Shown one piece after another: positions 26,111-34,653 of a stretch of 64,000 nt of DNA (position 1 is its first letter; the number at the start of each line of letters is the position of its first letter). Under the pieces are notes generated by a model that did no database searches, was not told the origin of the DNA, and saw only the letters and a list, made by a program, of their open reading frames with translations. The translations under genes were made by a program, and so were the position numbers. Origin of the DNA: Lascolabacillus massiliensis (GTDB taxonomy: Bacteria > Bacteroidota > Bacteroidia > Bacteroidales > Dysgonomonadaceae); NCBI RefSeq assembly GCF_001282625.1, contig NZ_CTEJ01000002.1, positions 870,501 through 934,500 on the forward strand, in the 5' to 3' direction.

Positions 26111-26932
26111 ATGATGATGAATAATAATGATAAAAATAATCGAAACAACAATATAGCTAAACTTTCTATTGTAAAAATCGGAGGGAACATCGTTGATAAT
26201 CCCAAAGCATTAGAAACATTCCTTACTGATTTCAACTGTCTGGAAGGACCAAAAGTGCTGATTCATGGTGGAGGTGCAATTGCTTCAAAAATGTCAGTAC
26301 AACTTGGCATTGAGACAAAGAAGGTAGATGGCAGAAGAATAACTGATGCTGAAACCCTTAAAATTGTCACAATGGTTTATGCCGGACTGATTAATAAAGA
26401 CATTGTTGCTTCTCTTCAGAAACTTGGGTGTAACGCCATTGGTTTGTCTGGTGCTGATGCAAACTGCATTCCTTCTATTCGCCGATCACCTGAACCAATT
26501 GATTTTGGTTTTGTTGGGGATCCTGATCCTCAGAAAGTGAATAAAGATTTCATATCTAAACTGGTTGAAAGTGATATAACACCTGTATTTTGTGCAATCA
26601 CACATGATGGTAATGGCACACTCCTCAATACTAATGCTGATACAATAGCTTATACGGTTGCCACGGCGCTCTCAGGGATGTATAAAACTGTTCTCTATTA
26701 CTGTTTTGAGAAAGAGGGTGTGCTTATGAATATAGATGATCCTGAAAGCCTTATCGAGAGTATTAACCGTGATGAGTGCGATAAACTTATTGAACAGGGT
26801 GTAATTGCAGATGGGATGATTCCAAAACTGTTTAACTCATTTAATGCAATATCACATGGCGTTTCTGAAGTAATAATCCTGCATGCAAAGAATCTGTTGA
26901 CAGGAAAAGGAACAGTATTGATTAATAGTTAA
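26111..26932 (+). CDS. argB: N-acylglutamate kinase
   Basis: 273 aa from ATG 26111 (three ATG codons in a row, 26111/26114/26117, leave the exact start open; a longer start upstream at 26051 would add poorly conserved residues). Amino-acid kinase fold: VKIGGNIV (N-terminal nucleotide loop), IHGGGAIASKMS, GLSGADANCI, LLNTNADTIAYTVATAL and GMIPKLFNSF. Phosphorylates N-acylglutamate, usually the arginine-controlled step. It is separated from argF' by about 200 AT-rich bases, with no clear TAnnTTTG element, and is followed by argE after 4 bases. Confidence 0.92.
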   Translation: MMMNNNDKNNRNNNIAKLSIVKIGGNIVDNPKALETFLTDFNCLEGPKVLIHGGGAIASKMSVQLGIETKKVDGRRITDAETLKIVTMVYAGLINKDIVASLQKLGCNAIGLSGADANCIPSIRRSPEPIDFGFVGDPDPQKVNKDFISKLVESDITPVFCAITHDGNGTLLNTNADTIAYTVATALSGMYKTVLYYCFEKEGVLMNIDDPESLIESINRDECDKLIEQGVIADGMIPKLFNSFNAISHGVSEVIILHAKNLLTGKGTVLINS

Positions 26933-26936
26933 TTAA

Positions 26937-28010
26937 ATGGTTGAAAATAAGAACATAGATAATGCTGCTGAACTACTCAGGGAGCTTGTGTCACTAAAAG
27001 CTTACTCAGGTCAGGAGGAGTTACGCACTGATTTTCTTACAGATTATTTCAAACAGAAAGGTATCACCGGTGAAAGAATAGGAAATAACCTTATATTCCG
27101 TCAGCCTGATCATGATGCAAGTAAACCAACATTAATGCTAAACTCGCATCTGGACACAGTTCTGCCCGCTTCCGGTTATAGTATCGATCCATTTAACCCA
27201 GGAAAATCAGACACTCATGTTTATGGTCTTGGCAGCAATGATGCAGGTGCCAGTGTAGTTTCTATGATACACACCTTCCTGCATTTTTATAATAATCCTT
27301 TGCCAATAAATTTGATGCTGGTTCTCTCAACAGAAGAGGAGAATTCGGGTCCCAACGGTATGCGCCTTTTATGGGAAAAGCTGAGACCTTATGTGGATAT
27401 GGCTATAATTGGAGAACCAACGGGAATGAGGGGTGCTATTGCTGAGCGCGGTTTGCTGGTTATAGATGGTATGGCAAAAGGTATAAGCGGTCATGCCGCT
27501 CGTAACGAAGGTGTAAACGCACTCTATATTGCACTGGAAGATATTAACACATTGAGGTCTGTTAGGTTCGACAGAATTTCACCAACTATGGGAGAGGTGA
27601 AATTAACTGTCACTCAAATAATGGCCGGCACCCAGCATAATGTGGTACCTGACCATTGCAGCTTTGTTGTGGATATACGTCCAACAGAGCAATACAGCAA
27701 CAGTGAAATTATGGAAATTCTTCAGCCCTTGGTTAAAAGTGAGCTAAAGGCTCGTAATCTGACCAACAGAAGTTCCGCTACTCCGGAAAATCATTGGTTG
27801 ATGAAGTGCACCGCACAGTTGGGTATCGAGACATACACCTCTCCAACTACATCTGACTGGATGAGGATAACCTGCCCTGCAATAAAAATGGGGCCGGGCG
27901 AATCATCTCGCTCTCACCAGGCGGATGAGTATGTACTTATCAGTGAAATTGAACAGGGTATTAAGGGTTATATCAGTTTTGTTTCGCAACTTACTGAGAT
28001 TATTGATTGA
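26937..28010 (+). CDS. argE: M20 deacylase, probable N-acylornithine/N-acylcitrulline deacylase
   Basis: 357 aa. Zn-peptidase family M20: LNSHLDTVLPA (His and Asp ligands, ~72), GLGSNDAGASVVSM, STEEENSGPNGMRLL (catalytic Glu-Glu) and IGEPTG; dimerisation domain around RGLLVIDGMAKGISGHAA; C-terminal His in SSRSHQADE. By context it removes the acyl group (probably succinyl from N-succinylcitrulline). Between argB and argH on one strand. Confidence 0.88.
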   Translation: MVENKNIDNAAELLRELVSLKAYSGQEELRTDFLTDYFKQKGITGERIGNNLIFRQPDHDASKPTLMLNSHLDTVLPASGYSIDPFNPGKSDTHVYGLGSNDAGASVVSMIHTFLHFYNNPLPINLMLVLSTEEENSGPNGMRLLWEKLRPYVDMAIIGEPTGMRGAIAERGLLVIDGMAKGISGHAARNEGVNALYIALEDINTLRSVRFDRISPTMGEVKLTVTQIMAGTQHNVVPDHCSFVVDIRPTEQYSNSEIMEILQPLVKSELKARNLTNRSSATPENHWLMKCTAQLGIETYTSPTTSDWMRITCPAIKMGPGESSRSHQADEYVLISEIEQGIKGYISFVSQLTEIID

Positions 28011-28061
28011 TAATCGTTTTATAAACGATTTATTTCGTAAAACATACAATAATAAAGATAG

Positions 28062-29357
28062 ATGGCAAAAATATGGGATAAAGGCTTTGATGCCAACAAA
28101 CTGGTGGAGGAGTTCACTGTAGGGAATGACCGGAAACTGGACCTGCGACTGGCTAAGCATGATATAATCGGATCAATGGCACATATCAAAATGCTGGTTA
28201 AGATTGGTCTTCTCGATGAAGATGAGGAAAAAACACTTCAGGATGAGCTTCAAAACATTTTAGCAGAGGTAGAAAAAGGTAACTTTAGACTCGATGATGA
28301 TGTAGAAGATATCCACTCTCAGATTGAAGCTATGCTTACAGAGCGTTTGGGAGAGATTGGCAAAAAGATCCATTCAGGTAGATCCCGCAATGATCAGGTA
28401 CTTGTTGATATAAAACTTTATCTGAAAGAGGAGATAAAACAGATCAAAGATGAGGTACTGCAGCTATTTAATCTATTACAGTCACTAAGCGAACAGCATA
28501 AAGACAGCTTACTTCCGGGATATACACATGCACAAATTGCTATGCCATCCTCATTTGGGTTATGGTTTGGTGCTTATGCAGAATCACTGGTTGATGATAT
28601 GCACTCATTAGCTGCAGCATGGAGAGTGGCTGATCAGAACCCACTTGGTTCTGCAGCAGGTTACGGCAGCTCTTTCCCTCTTGACAGAGAGATGACTACC
28701 AAAGAACTTGGTTTTGGTACGATGAGCTACAACGTAATTGCAGCACAAATGGGCAGAGGAAAAACAGAACGTGTACTGGCTCAGGGAATGGCAAATATAG
28801 CTTCAACACTAAACAAACTGGCTGCAGATAACTGTATGTATCTGTCTGGTAACTACGGATTCATCTCTTATCCTAAAGAACTCACTACCGGATCAAGCAT
28901 TATGCCACACAAAAAAAATCCTGATGTATGGGAGCTGATAAGAGCTTATAGCAACCGATTACAAAGCCTCCCAAATGAGATAACGATGATGACAACAAAT
29001 ATGACTCATGGATATCATCGTGATTATCAACTGTTAAAAGAGGTGCTGTTTCCTGCAATTGAAACTCTCCACTCGATCTTAGGAATGTCTCACTTTATGC
29101 TTCAGCACATAAGCGTAAATAATGATATACTTTCAGATCCAAAATACAACTACCTTTTTACAGTGGAAGAGGTAAACAATCTTGTCCTACAGGGAATACC
29201 TTTTCGTGAAGCATATCAGATAGTTGGCAAGAAAGTTCAGGAAGGTACTTTTACAGCAGAGAAAAAGGTTAACCATACTCATGAGGGTAGTATAGGTAAT
29301 CTATGTACACCTGAGATCAGACAAAAAATGAGTCTGGCTTCAGAAGTAATTAAGTAA
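28062..29357 (+). CDS. argH: argininosuccinate lyase
   Basis: 431 aa, typical length. Fumarase/aspartase superfamily signature GSSIMPHKKNPDVWELIR (~278-295), HSGRSRNDQVLVD and THAQIAMPSS. Splits argininosuccinate into arginine and fumarate. Start ATG 28062 is 51 bases after argE; the last gene of the cluster, followed by an extended hairpin (29385-29440) and a terminator. Confidence 0.95.
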   Translation: MAKIWDKGFDANKLVEEFTVGNDRKLDLRLAKHDIIGSMAHIKMLVKIGLLDEDEEKTLQDELQNILAEVEKGNFRLDDDVEDIHSQIEAMLTERLGEIGKKIHSGRSRNDQVLVDIKLYLKEEIKQIKDEVLQLFNLLQSLSEQHKDSLLPGYTHAQIAMPSSFGLWFGAYAESLVDDMHSLAAAWRVADQNPLGSAAGYGSSFPLDREMTTKELGFGTMSYNVIAAQMGRGKTERVLAQGMANIASTLNKLAADNCMYLSGNYGFISYPKELTTGSSIMPHKKNPDVWELIRAYSNRLQSLPNEITMMTTNMTHGYHRDYQLLKEVLFPAIETLHSILGMSHFMLQHISVNNDILSDPKYNYLFTVEEVNNLVLQGIPFREAYQIVGKKVQEGTFTAEKKVNHTHEGSIGNLCTPEIRQKMSLASEVIK

Positions 29358-29384
29358 AAGCTGGTACATTTTTCTTATTTTGGA

Positions 29385-29440
29385 CTTACCTTGCTCTTAT
29401 ATCGCTCTTATAAAGCTCAGTTGCAAAAGAGAAAGGTAAG
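29385..29440 (+). other. extended stem-loop downstream of argH
   Basis: CTTACCTT (29385-29392) with AAGGTAAG (29433-29440), continuing through one mismatch to CTCTT (29394-29398) with AAGAG (29427-29431), ~28-base loop. It lies 28 bases past argH and has no T-tract, so it may be a 3'-UTR element rather than a terminator. Confidence 0.45.
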
Positions 29441-29458
29441 GCTAATTTAGGTATAATA

Positions 29459-29498
29459 AAACGGTGATTTAAGACTGAAATGCTTATGATCACCGTTT
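29459..29498. terminator. bidirectional terminator between argH and the DUF6448 gene
   Basis: Perfect 10-bp repeat AAACGGTGAT (29459-29468) and ATCACCGTTT (29489-29498), 20-base loop, T-rich on both outgoing sides (weak on plus, TTTTATT on minus). Serves the convergent arg cluster and DUF6448 gene. Confidence 0.7.
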
Positions 29499-29536
29499 CT
29501 TTTGTTCATGAAGATTTGATTTTACCTGATTTGATT

Positions 29537-30148
29537 TTAGTGACTGTGGCCACCTCCACCTAATAATATGTCATGTACAGCCTCAATACTATGGGTGTAG
29601 TCTACATATGCTGCAACATATTCACGCCCCTCCTCTACTGAATTGTCTTTCACTTTGAATAAAGCCTCTGTCTTGTCGAATTTCTCCTGTAGTACTCCAT
29701 TTATATGGTTGTTAAGTGCTTTAAGCAAGCTTTCAAAATCGCCCGTTTCAAGAGCTTTATCACTCATCATTGTGATTGGTGCGACCGATCCTGCAGGTTT
29801 TAAGCCTGTAAAACTTGCTCCTTCCATTTCGCGATGCAGACGTACAAATGTTTCGAAGAAGTGCTTTTTCACAATTTCATATATCTCCTTATCACCATTT
29901 CTCAGGCTGTATGTTTTGTGAAACAGAGGTACAACCTCAGCCTCCATATCAGCATCGATCCACTTTAGGATCAGATCAACATTGTTGGTTTCCAGAGCTT
30001 TTGCTGCATCTTTAAGTGCAGGTCCGTCAAATGAGTCACAATGGGCTGAAGCTGTTTGTGTACTTATTATTGTAAATAATGCGAAAAGAGATAGTGTGAG
30101 TATCTGCTTTGTCCAATTCATTTTAAATGAGAAATTACCTGTTTTCAT
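29537..30148 (-). CDS. DUF6448 family secreted protein
   Basis: 203 aa from ATG 30148; in-frame Met codons at 30208 and 30121 are alternatives. A signal peptide (MNWTKQILTLSLFALFTIISTQTASA) ends just before AHCDSFDGPAL, and the mature part has the family pattern: LKDAAKALETNNVDL, FFETFVRLHREMEGASFTGLKPAG, DKALETGDFESL, EEGREYVAAYVDYTHSIE, then GGGGHSH. The start of the mature protein (HCDSFDG) and the C-terminal His suggest metal or cofactor binding, but function is unknown. Divergent from a Crp/Fnr regulator. Confidence 0.8.
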   Translation of the reverse strand: MKTGNFSFKMNWTKQILTLSLFALFTIISTQTASAHCDSFDGPALKDAAKALETNNVDLILKWIDADMEAEVVPLFHKTYSLRNGDKEIYEIVKKHFFETFVRLHREMEGASFTGLKPAGSVAPITMMSDKALETGDFESLLKALNNHINGVLQEKFDKTEALFKVKDNSVEEGREYVAAYVDYTHSIEAVHDILLGGGGHSH

Positions 30149-30300
30149 AATTCTGTTTTTTAAAGAGTTGCTATGCTTAAATGTTTTTACTAATTTCGTT
30201 TTATTCATGTTAAGTTCGATATTGGAAACTTTTTCTAGAAGCTTCTGTTTTATTTGTCGCCAAAACCGAAATTATTTTTTTACTTTCTTATTATGTATTG

Positions 30301-30308
30301 CAAAGATA
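30301..30308 (-). promoter_or_regulatory. -7 promoter element of the DUF6448 gene
   Basis: Minus strand TATCTTTG (TAnnTTTG); transcript would run ~90-145 bases before the start codon. Confidence 0.5.
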
Positions 30309-30329
30309 TGCTCTGTAATACCCGATAAT

Positions 30330-30345
30330 TGTCACCAGGGCGACA
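30330..30345. promoter_or_regulatory. Crp/Fnr-type palindrome upstream of the DUF6448 gene
   Basis: Minus strand TGTCGC-CCTG-GTGACA: 6-base arms with one mismatch, spacer 4. It lies over the -33 zone of the promoter at 30301-30308 and 83 bases before a Crp/Fnr-family gene, so it is a good candidate site for that regulator. Site and regulator link are inferred. Confidence 0.45.
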
Positions 30346-30427
30346 CTCCTGAGTTCTTAACATTATTTAGCAACAAGGTAAGAAAAATCATCTTTACATT
30401 CTTACTATCAACATATTCAAAAAGATA

Positions 30428-31207
30428 ATGGAAAATCAAAAAGGGCTTTCACACGATCATTTAGCACGCCTGCTTAGGGAGCATAATATCATTAAGGGTG
30501 AATTTGCAGGTCATTCTCATCAACATGATGAGCATAAACAGGACCATTCGGGACAATCTTTAACTTACTGTCCGTTATTCAGGAATATGAGTCAGACTGA
30601 ACATGACCGTTTTCTCGATAGAAATGTAAAGGAGGTGCTGACGTTTAAAAAAGGGGAGACTATTGTTATGCAGGGTGATCCGATTAGTTCTGTTATGCTT
30701 CTTGTAATGGGAAGCGTGAGAACGGAGATGATTACCATGGAGGGAAATATTCTGGATATAGATATAATGGAGGCTGTTATACCTTTGGCCCCCTCTTTTA
30801 TATATGGTGAGAGAAATATTTATCCATTCGATGTGATTGCAGTGGAGCCATGCATTTTTCTGAAGATTTCGAAAGAGGCATGGCTTGAAGAGATGTCAAA
30901 CAATAAACAGATGCTTACCAATTTTCTTACAATGAATGCAGATTTAACTCTCTATCTTACAAGTAAACTGCAGATGATTTCACTGAAGAGTCTGAGGAAG
31001 AAACTGGCAACATTCTTTCTGGAAAAGACCACTGCTGAGTCCGGTACATTTACACTTAAACGGTCCCGCACTCAACTTGCAGAGTTTTTTGGTGTGCAGA
31101 GGCAGTCACTTGCCCGCTCTCTGAAAGAAATGGAGGATGATGGAATAATCAAGCTTGATGGTCGTAAAGTGACAATTATTGACAGGAACAAGCTGATAAG
31201 AGAGTGA
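30428..31207 (+). CDS. Crp/Fnr-family transcriptional regulator with His-rich N-terminus
   Basis: 259 aa. After a variable N-terminal tail with the run GHSHQHDEHKQDH (~28-40), residues ~50-165 form a cNMP-binding-like beta-roll (FKKGETIVMQGDPISSVMLLVMGSVR, IYGERNIYPFDVIAVEPC) and ~180-250 a winged helix (LKRSRTQLAEFFGVQRQSLARSLKEMEDDGII). No FNR-type four-Cys cluster. The His-rich tail could bind metal or heme; what it senses is unknown. Divergent from DUF6448 with a palindrome between them. Confidence 0.85.
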   Translation: MENQKGLSHDHLARLLREHNIIKGEFAGHSHQHDEHKQDHSGQSLTYCPLFRNMSQTEHDRFLDRNVKEVLTFKKGETIVMQGDPISSVMLLVMGSVRTEMITMEGNILDIDIMEAVIPLAPSFIYGERNIYPFDVIAVEPCIFLKISKEAWLEEMSNNKQMLTNFLTMNADLTLYLTSKLQMISLKSLRKKLATFFLEKTTAESGTFTLKRSRTQLAEFFGVQRQSLARSLKEMEDDGIIKLDGRKVTIIDRNKLIRE

Positions 31208-31256
31208 TGCTTTCCTTTTACATTGAGATTTACTATTTATTTAGCTCATTTTTTTG

Positions 31257-31264
31257 TACTTTTG
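31257..31264 (+). promoter_or_regulatory. pta promoter -7 element
   Basis: TACTTTTG (TAnnTTTG), 74 bases before the pta start. Confidence 0.5.
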
Positions 31265-31337
31265 CGGTTTATACTTTATAATTAATTATATAGTATCCTG
31301 ATTATCTTGATTGAAAAACCAAAACAAATATAAAATA

Positions 31338-32348
31338 ATGAACTTACTCGAAAGTATTATAGAGAGAGCTAAAGCTGATAAACAGCGAATAGTATTGCCG
31401 GAGGGGACAGAAGAAAGAACTCTTCGTGCTGCTGATTTAATATTGTCAAACGGCATTGCAGACATCATACTGCTTGGTGATGAACAATCAATCAAGGAAT
31501 CAACAAAAAAAATGGGATTGAATAATATCGATAAAGCAACGATAGTAAATCCAAAAGAACACACAAAGAAAAAAGAATATACAGATCTTCTTGTTGAGAT
31601 AAGAAAGAATAAAGGGATGACTTTTGAAAAAGCATCGTCCCTTGTGGAAGATCCTCTATACCTGGCATGCCTGATGATTAAAAATGGTGATGCAGATGGG
31701 GAGATAGCAGGCGCTCAGAATACCACTGGTGATGTGTTGCGGCCGGCACTACAGATTATAAAAACTTTACCGGGTGTGAAGGTTGTATCTGGTGCTTTCA
31801 TAATGTTTACACAGACACCTCAATATGGAGAGAACGGTATTTTGTTGTTCGCTGATTGTGCCGTGATGCCAAACCCGAATGCAGAGGAGCTTGCATCAAT
31901 TGCTGTTTCATCGGCTAAAACCATGCAGAGCCTTGTTAATGTAGAGCCTAGAATAGCAATGCTTAGTTTCTCTACTAAAGGAAGTGCTGATCATGAGATG
32001 GTGGACAAGGTGAGAGAGGCAACAGACCTGGCTAAAAAGATGGATAGCAACCTGCTTATAGATGGTGAGTTGCAGGCAGATGCAGCATTGGTGCCATCAG
32101 TTGGTTCAAGCAAAGCTCCGGGCAGCCTTATAGCAGGGAAAGCTAATGTATTAGTTTTCCCCTCACTAGAATCGGGAAATATAGGTTATAAGCTGGTTCA
32201 GAGACTTGGCAATGCACAGGCAGTTGGTCCTGTATTGCAGGGTATGGCTGCACCGGTAAACGACTTATCAAGAGGTTGCTCTGTCGAAGATATTTATAAC
32301 ATGGTAGCAATTACAGCAAACCAGGCAATCGGACTAAAAAAGAATTAA
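31338..32348 (+). CDS. pta: phosphate acetyltransferase
   Basis: 336 aa from ATG 31338 (MNLLESIIERAKADKQ); the earlier in-frame start lies near the promoter and is unlikely. Short form without the N-terminal DRTGG regions. Conserved: IVLPEGTEERTLRAADLI, GAQNTTGDVLRPALQIIKT, SFSTKGSADHEMVDKV, LIDGELQADAALVP and KAPGSLIAGKANVLVFPSLESGNIGYKLVQRL. Converts acetyl-CoA to acetyl phosphate. With the dehydrogenase and ackA it forms a fermentation operon. Confidence 0.94.
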   Translation: MNLLESIIERAKADKQRIVLPEGTEERTLRAADLILSNGIADIILLGDEQSIKESTKKMGLNNIDKATIVNPKEHTKKKEYTDLLVEIRKNKGMTFEKASSLVEDPLYLACLMIKNGDADGEIAGAQNTTGDVLRPALQIIKTLPGVKVVSGAFIMFTQTPQYGENGILLFADCAVMPNPNAEELASIAVSSAKTMQSLVNVEPRIAMLSFSTKGSADHEMVDKVREATDLAKKMDSNLLIDGELQADAALVPSVGSSKAPGSLIAGKANVLVFPSLESGNIGYKLVQRLGNAQAVGPVLQGMAAPVNDLSRGCSVEDIYNMVAITANQAIGLKKN

Positions 32349-32380
32349 ATAAAAACAAATAGATAAATAGCCACATTCTT

Positions 32381-33361
32381 ATGAGTGAAATGATTATAGA
32401 ACCAATTGAGAAGTATGGACTTACCATAACATCTGATAGTAAGAAAAAGCCATTGTTCTCAAGAATTGGAGTTGTAGGTGCCGGTAAAGAGGGAAGAAAT
32501 ATTATCAATATGACTGCAACAGCAGGAATGGAGGTAGTATTTCTTGAAGAATCTCAGGAGAGGATTGATGTTGTGATTAAGGAGATTGAGAAGGTAATGG
32601 ATCACAAGATCAAGAACTGGGGTCTTACTCAGGCAGAAAAAAGAATCATTATGAACCGCATTACTCCTACTCTGCAATATGAGGATTTTGCCGGTTGCGA
32701 TATGGTAATTGAATGTACAAGATTTACTGAAGGTGGGCGTAGAAGTACTCCTTTGAGAAAAAGCATATTTAAAAGACTGGAAGAGATCCTGGACACAGAT
32801 GCTATAATTGCCACAAACGGATCAGTAGTGATTATCAGTGAACTTGCTTCGGAACTGGTTCACAAGGATAGATGTGTGAGTCTTTATTTCCCGGTTGCTC
32901 ATCCTGATGCACGTATACTTGAGATTGTGAGCGGTATGTATACTTCAGAGGAGGTTTACAGCAAAATGGAGGTTTTTGCTAAGCTGATTAACTATAAGCC
33001 GCATCGTATAAACGAGAGCAACGGAAACGTGAGTATGCGTATAATGGTTAACATGCTGAATGAGGCCTGTCAGATTCTACTGGAGAGAGTTTGCTCACTG
33101 GAAGATATTGAGGAGACTTATACGATAATATATGGTCAGCGCTACGGTATATTCAGAATGGCTGATATAATAGGGATAGAACGACTTGTTACTCTTATGG
33201 AAGCGATGTTCAACGAATTTGGTGAGAAACACTATAAGCCCAATCCGATTTTATGGAAACTGTACAGATCCAACCAATTGGGTATACGTACCGGTAAGGG
33301 ATTTTATATCTACGATGAAAATGGGAACCCTGTTTCGGTAAACAAGGCGGTGATAAATTAA
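32381..33361 (+). CDS. 3-hydroxyacyl-CoA (3-hydroxybutyryl-CoA) dehydrogenase family protein
   Basis: 326 aa. NAD-binding VVGAGKEGRNIINMTATAGMEVVFLEE (~30-56), then CDMVIECTRFTEG, IIATNGSVVIISELAS, FPVAHPDARILEIVSG and a C-terminal domain with GQRYGIFRMADIIGIERLVTLME and GIRTGKGFYIYDENG. Some catalytic positions differ from the textbook HxxxP motif (here AHPDAR), so substrate is uncertain. Location between pta and ackA suggests a part in acyl-CoA redox balance (butyrate-type metabolism), which is inference. Gap to pta 32 bases, to ackA 48. Confidence 0.8.
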   Translation: MSEMIIEPIEKYGLTITSDSKKKPLFSRIGVVGAGKEGRNIINMTATAGMEVVFLEESQERIDVVIKEIEKVMDHKIKNWGLTQAEKRIIMNRITPTLQYEDFAGCDMVIECTRFTEGGRRSTPLRKSIFKRLEEILDTDAIIATNGSVVIISELASELVHKDRCVSLYFPVAHPDARILEIVSGMYTSEEVYSKMEVFAKLINYKPHRINESNGNVSMRIMVNMLNEACQILLERVCSLEDIEETYTIIYGQRYGIFRMADIIGIERLVTLMEAMFNEFGEKHYKPNPILWKLYRSNQLGIRTGKGFYIYDENGNPVSVNKAVIN

Positions 33362-33409
33362 CTGAATTCAGAAAAAAAGAGAAAGGTTAAAAGAAAAACA
33401 AAGACTAAA

Positions 33410-34615
33410 ATGAAGATATTGGTTTTAAATTGCGGCAGTTCTTCCATAAAGTATAAACTTTTCGAAATGGAGAGTAAGGAAGTGATAGCTCAGGGCGGTA
33501 TAGAAAAGATTGGTATGAAAGGTTCTTTCCTGAAGCTGACACTGCCTGATGGACAAAAAGTTATGCTCGAAGGAGAAATTCTTGAACATCGTGCAGGAAT
33601 AGAATATATTCTGGGAGTACTGTTAAGTGAGAAATATGGCTGCATAAAAACAATCGATGAGATTAAAGCTGTGGGTCACAGAGTGGTCCATGGAGGTGAA
33701 CGCTTCAACTCAAGTGTACTTATTACAGATGAGGTTATTGATATGCTCAATGAGTGTATTGAGCTTGCACCTCTGCACAATCCACCTAATCTTAAAGGTA
33801 TATATGCCATTCAGGAGCTTCTGCCGGGCACACCACAGGTGGGTGTTTTTGACACTGCTTTTCATCAAACTATGCCTGACTATGCATATATGTATGGTTT
33901 ACCCTATTCTCTTTATGAAAAATATGGAATCAGGCGTTATGGATTTCATGGTACTAGTCACCGCTATGTTTCCCGTCGCGCATGTGAGTTCTTAGGTGTA
34001 CCGTATGAGGATCAAAGAATAATAACTGCTCATATAGGTAATGGTGGTTCTGTTACAGCAATCAAGAATGGTAAATCAATTGATACCAGTATGGGAATGA
34101 CTCCTGTGGAAGGCCTGATCATGGGTACTCGCTCCGGTGATATTGACCCGGGCGTTATCTCTTACATTATGGAAAAAGAGAATATGGGAACTAAAGGGAT
34201 ATCAACCCTTTTAAATAAGTTTTCCGGTATGCTGGGTATCTCAGGTGTATCATCTGATATGAGAGAGATAGAAGAGGCAATTGAAGGTGGTAACAAAAGA
34301 GCTATAATGGCTTTAAAAACCTACTGCTACAGGATTAAGAAATATGTTGGTTCTTATGCAGCAGCCCTTGGTGGTGTTGATATTCTTGTATTTACAGGTG
34401 GAGTTGGAGAAAACCAGGCAAGTGCACGTAAGGCTGTTTGTGAGAACATGGAATATATGGGAATCGAACTAGATGAAGAGTTAAATGATTCGGTTAGAGC
34501 TAAAGAAGTAGTTATAAGTAAACCCACTTCAAAGGTGAAAGTATTGATAATTCCAACTGACGAGGAACTTACCATTGCAAAGGATACTGTTGAGATTTTG
34601 AATCAGGTTAATTAG
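33410..34615 (+). CDS. ackA: acetate kinase
   Basis: 401 aa. ASKHA-fold motifs: VLNCGSSSIKYKLF (1st), HRVVHGG, FDTAFHQTMP, RRYGFHGTSHRYVS, HIGNGGSVTAIKNGKSIDTSMGMTPVEGLIMGTRSGDIDPGVI and FTGGVGENQ. Makes ATP and acetate from acetyl phosphate. Last gene of the pta cluster; converges on a lipoprotein gene. Confidence 0.96.
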   Translation: MKILVLNCGSSSIKYKLFEMESKEVIAQGGIEKIGMKGSFLKLTLPDGQKVMLEGEILEHRAGIEYILGVLLSEKYGCIKTIDEIKAVGHRVVHGGERFNSSVLITDEVIDMLNECIELAPLHNPPNLKGIYAIQELLPGTPQVGVFDTAFHQTMPDYAYMYGLPYSLYEKYGIRRYGFHGTSHRYVSRRACEFLGVPYEDQRIITAHIGNGGSVTAIKNGKSIDTSMGMTPVEGLIMGTRSGDIDPGVISYIMEKENMGTKGISTLLNKFSGMLGISGVSSDMREIEEAIEGGNKRAIMALKTYCYRIKKYVGSYAAALGGVDILVFTGGVGENQASARKAVCENMEYMGIELDEELNDSVRAKEVVISKPTSKVKVLIIPTDEELTIAKDTVEILNQVN

Positions 34616-34653
34616 TTTATCGATTAACTGGTTTTGTAAAAAAATGGTATGCT

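Noticed and set aside
29982-30428. A 148-codon frame antisense to the DUF6448 gene and across its promoter
   Set aside because: It overlaps a secreted protein with clear motifs and the divergent regulatory region; composition is hydrophobic and AT-driven.
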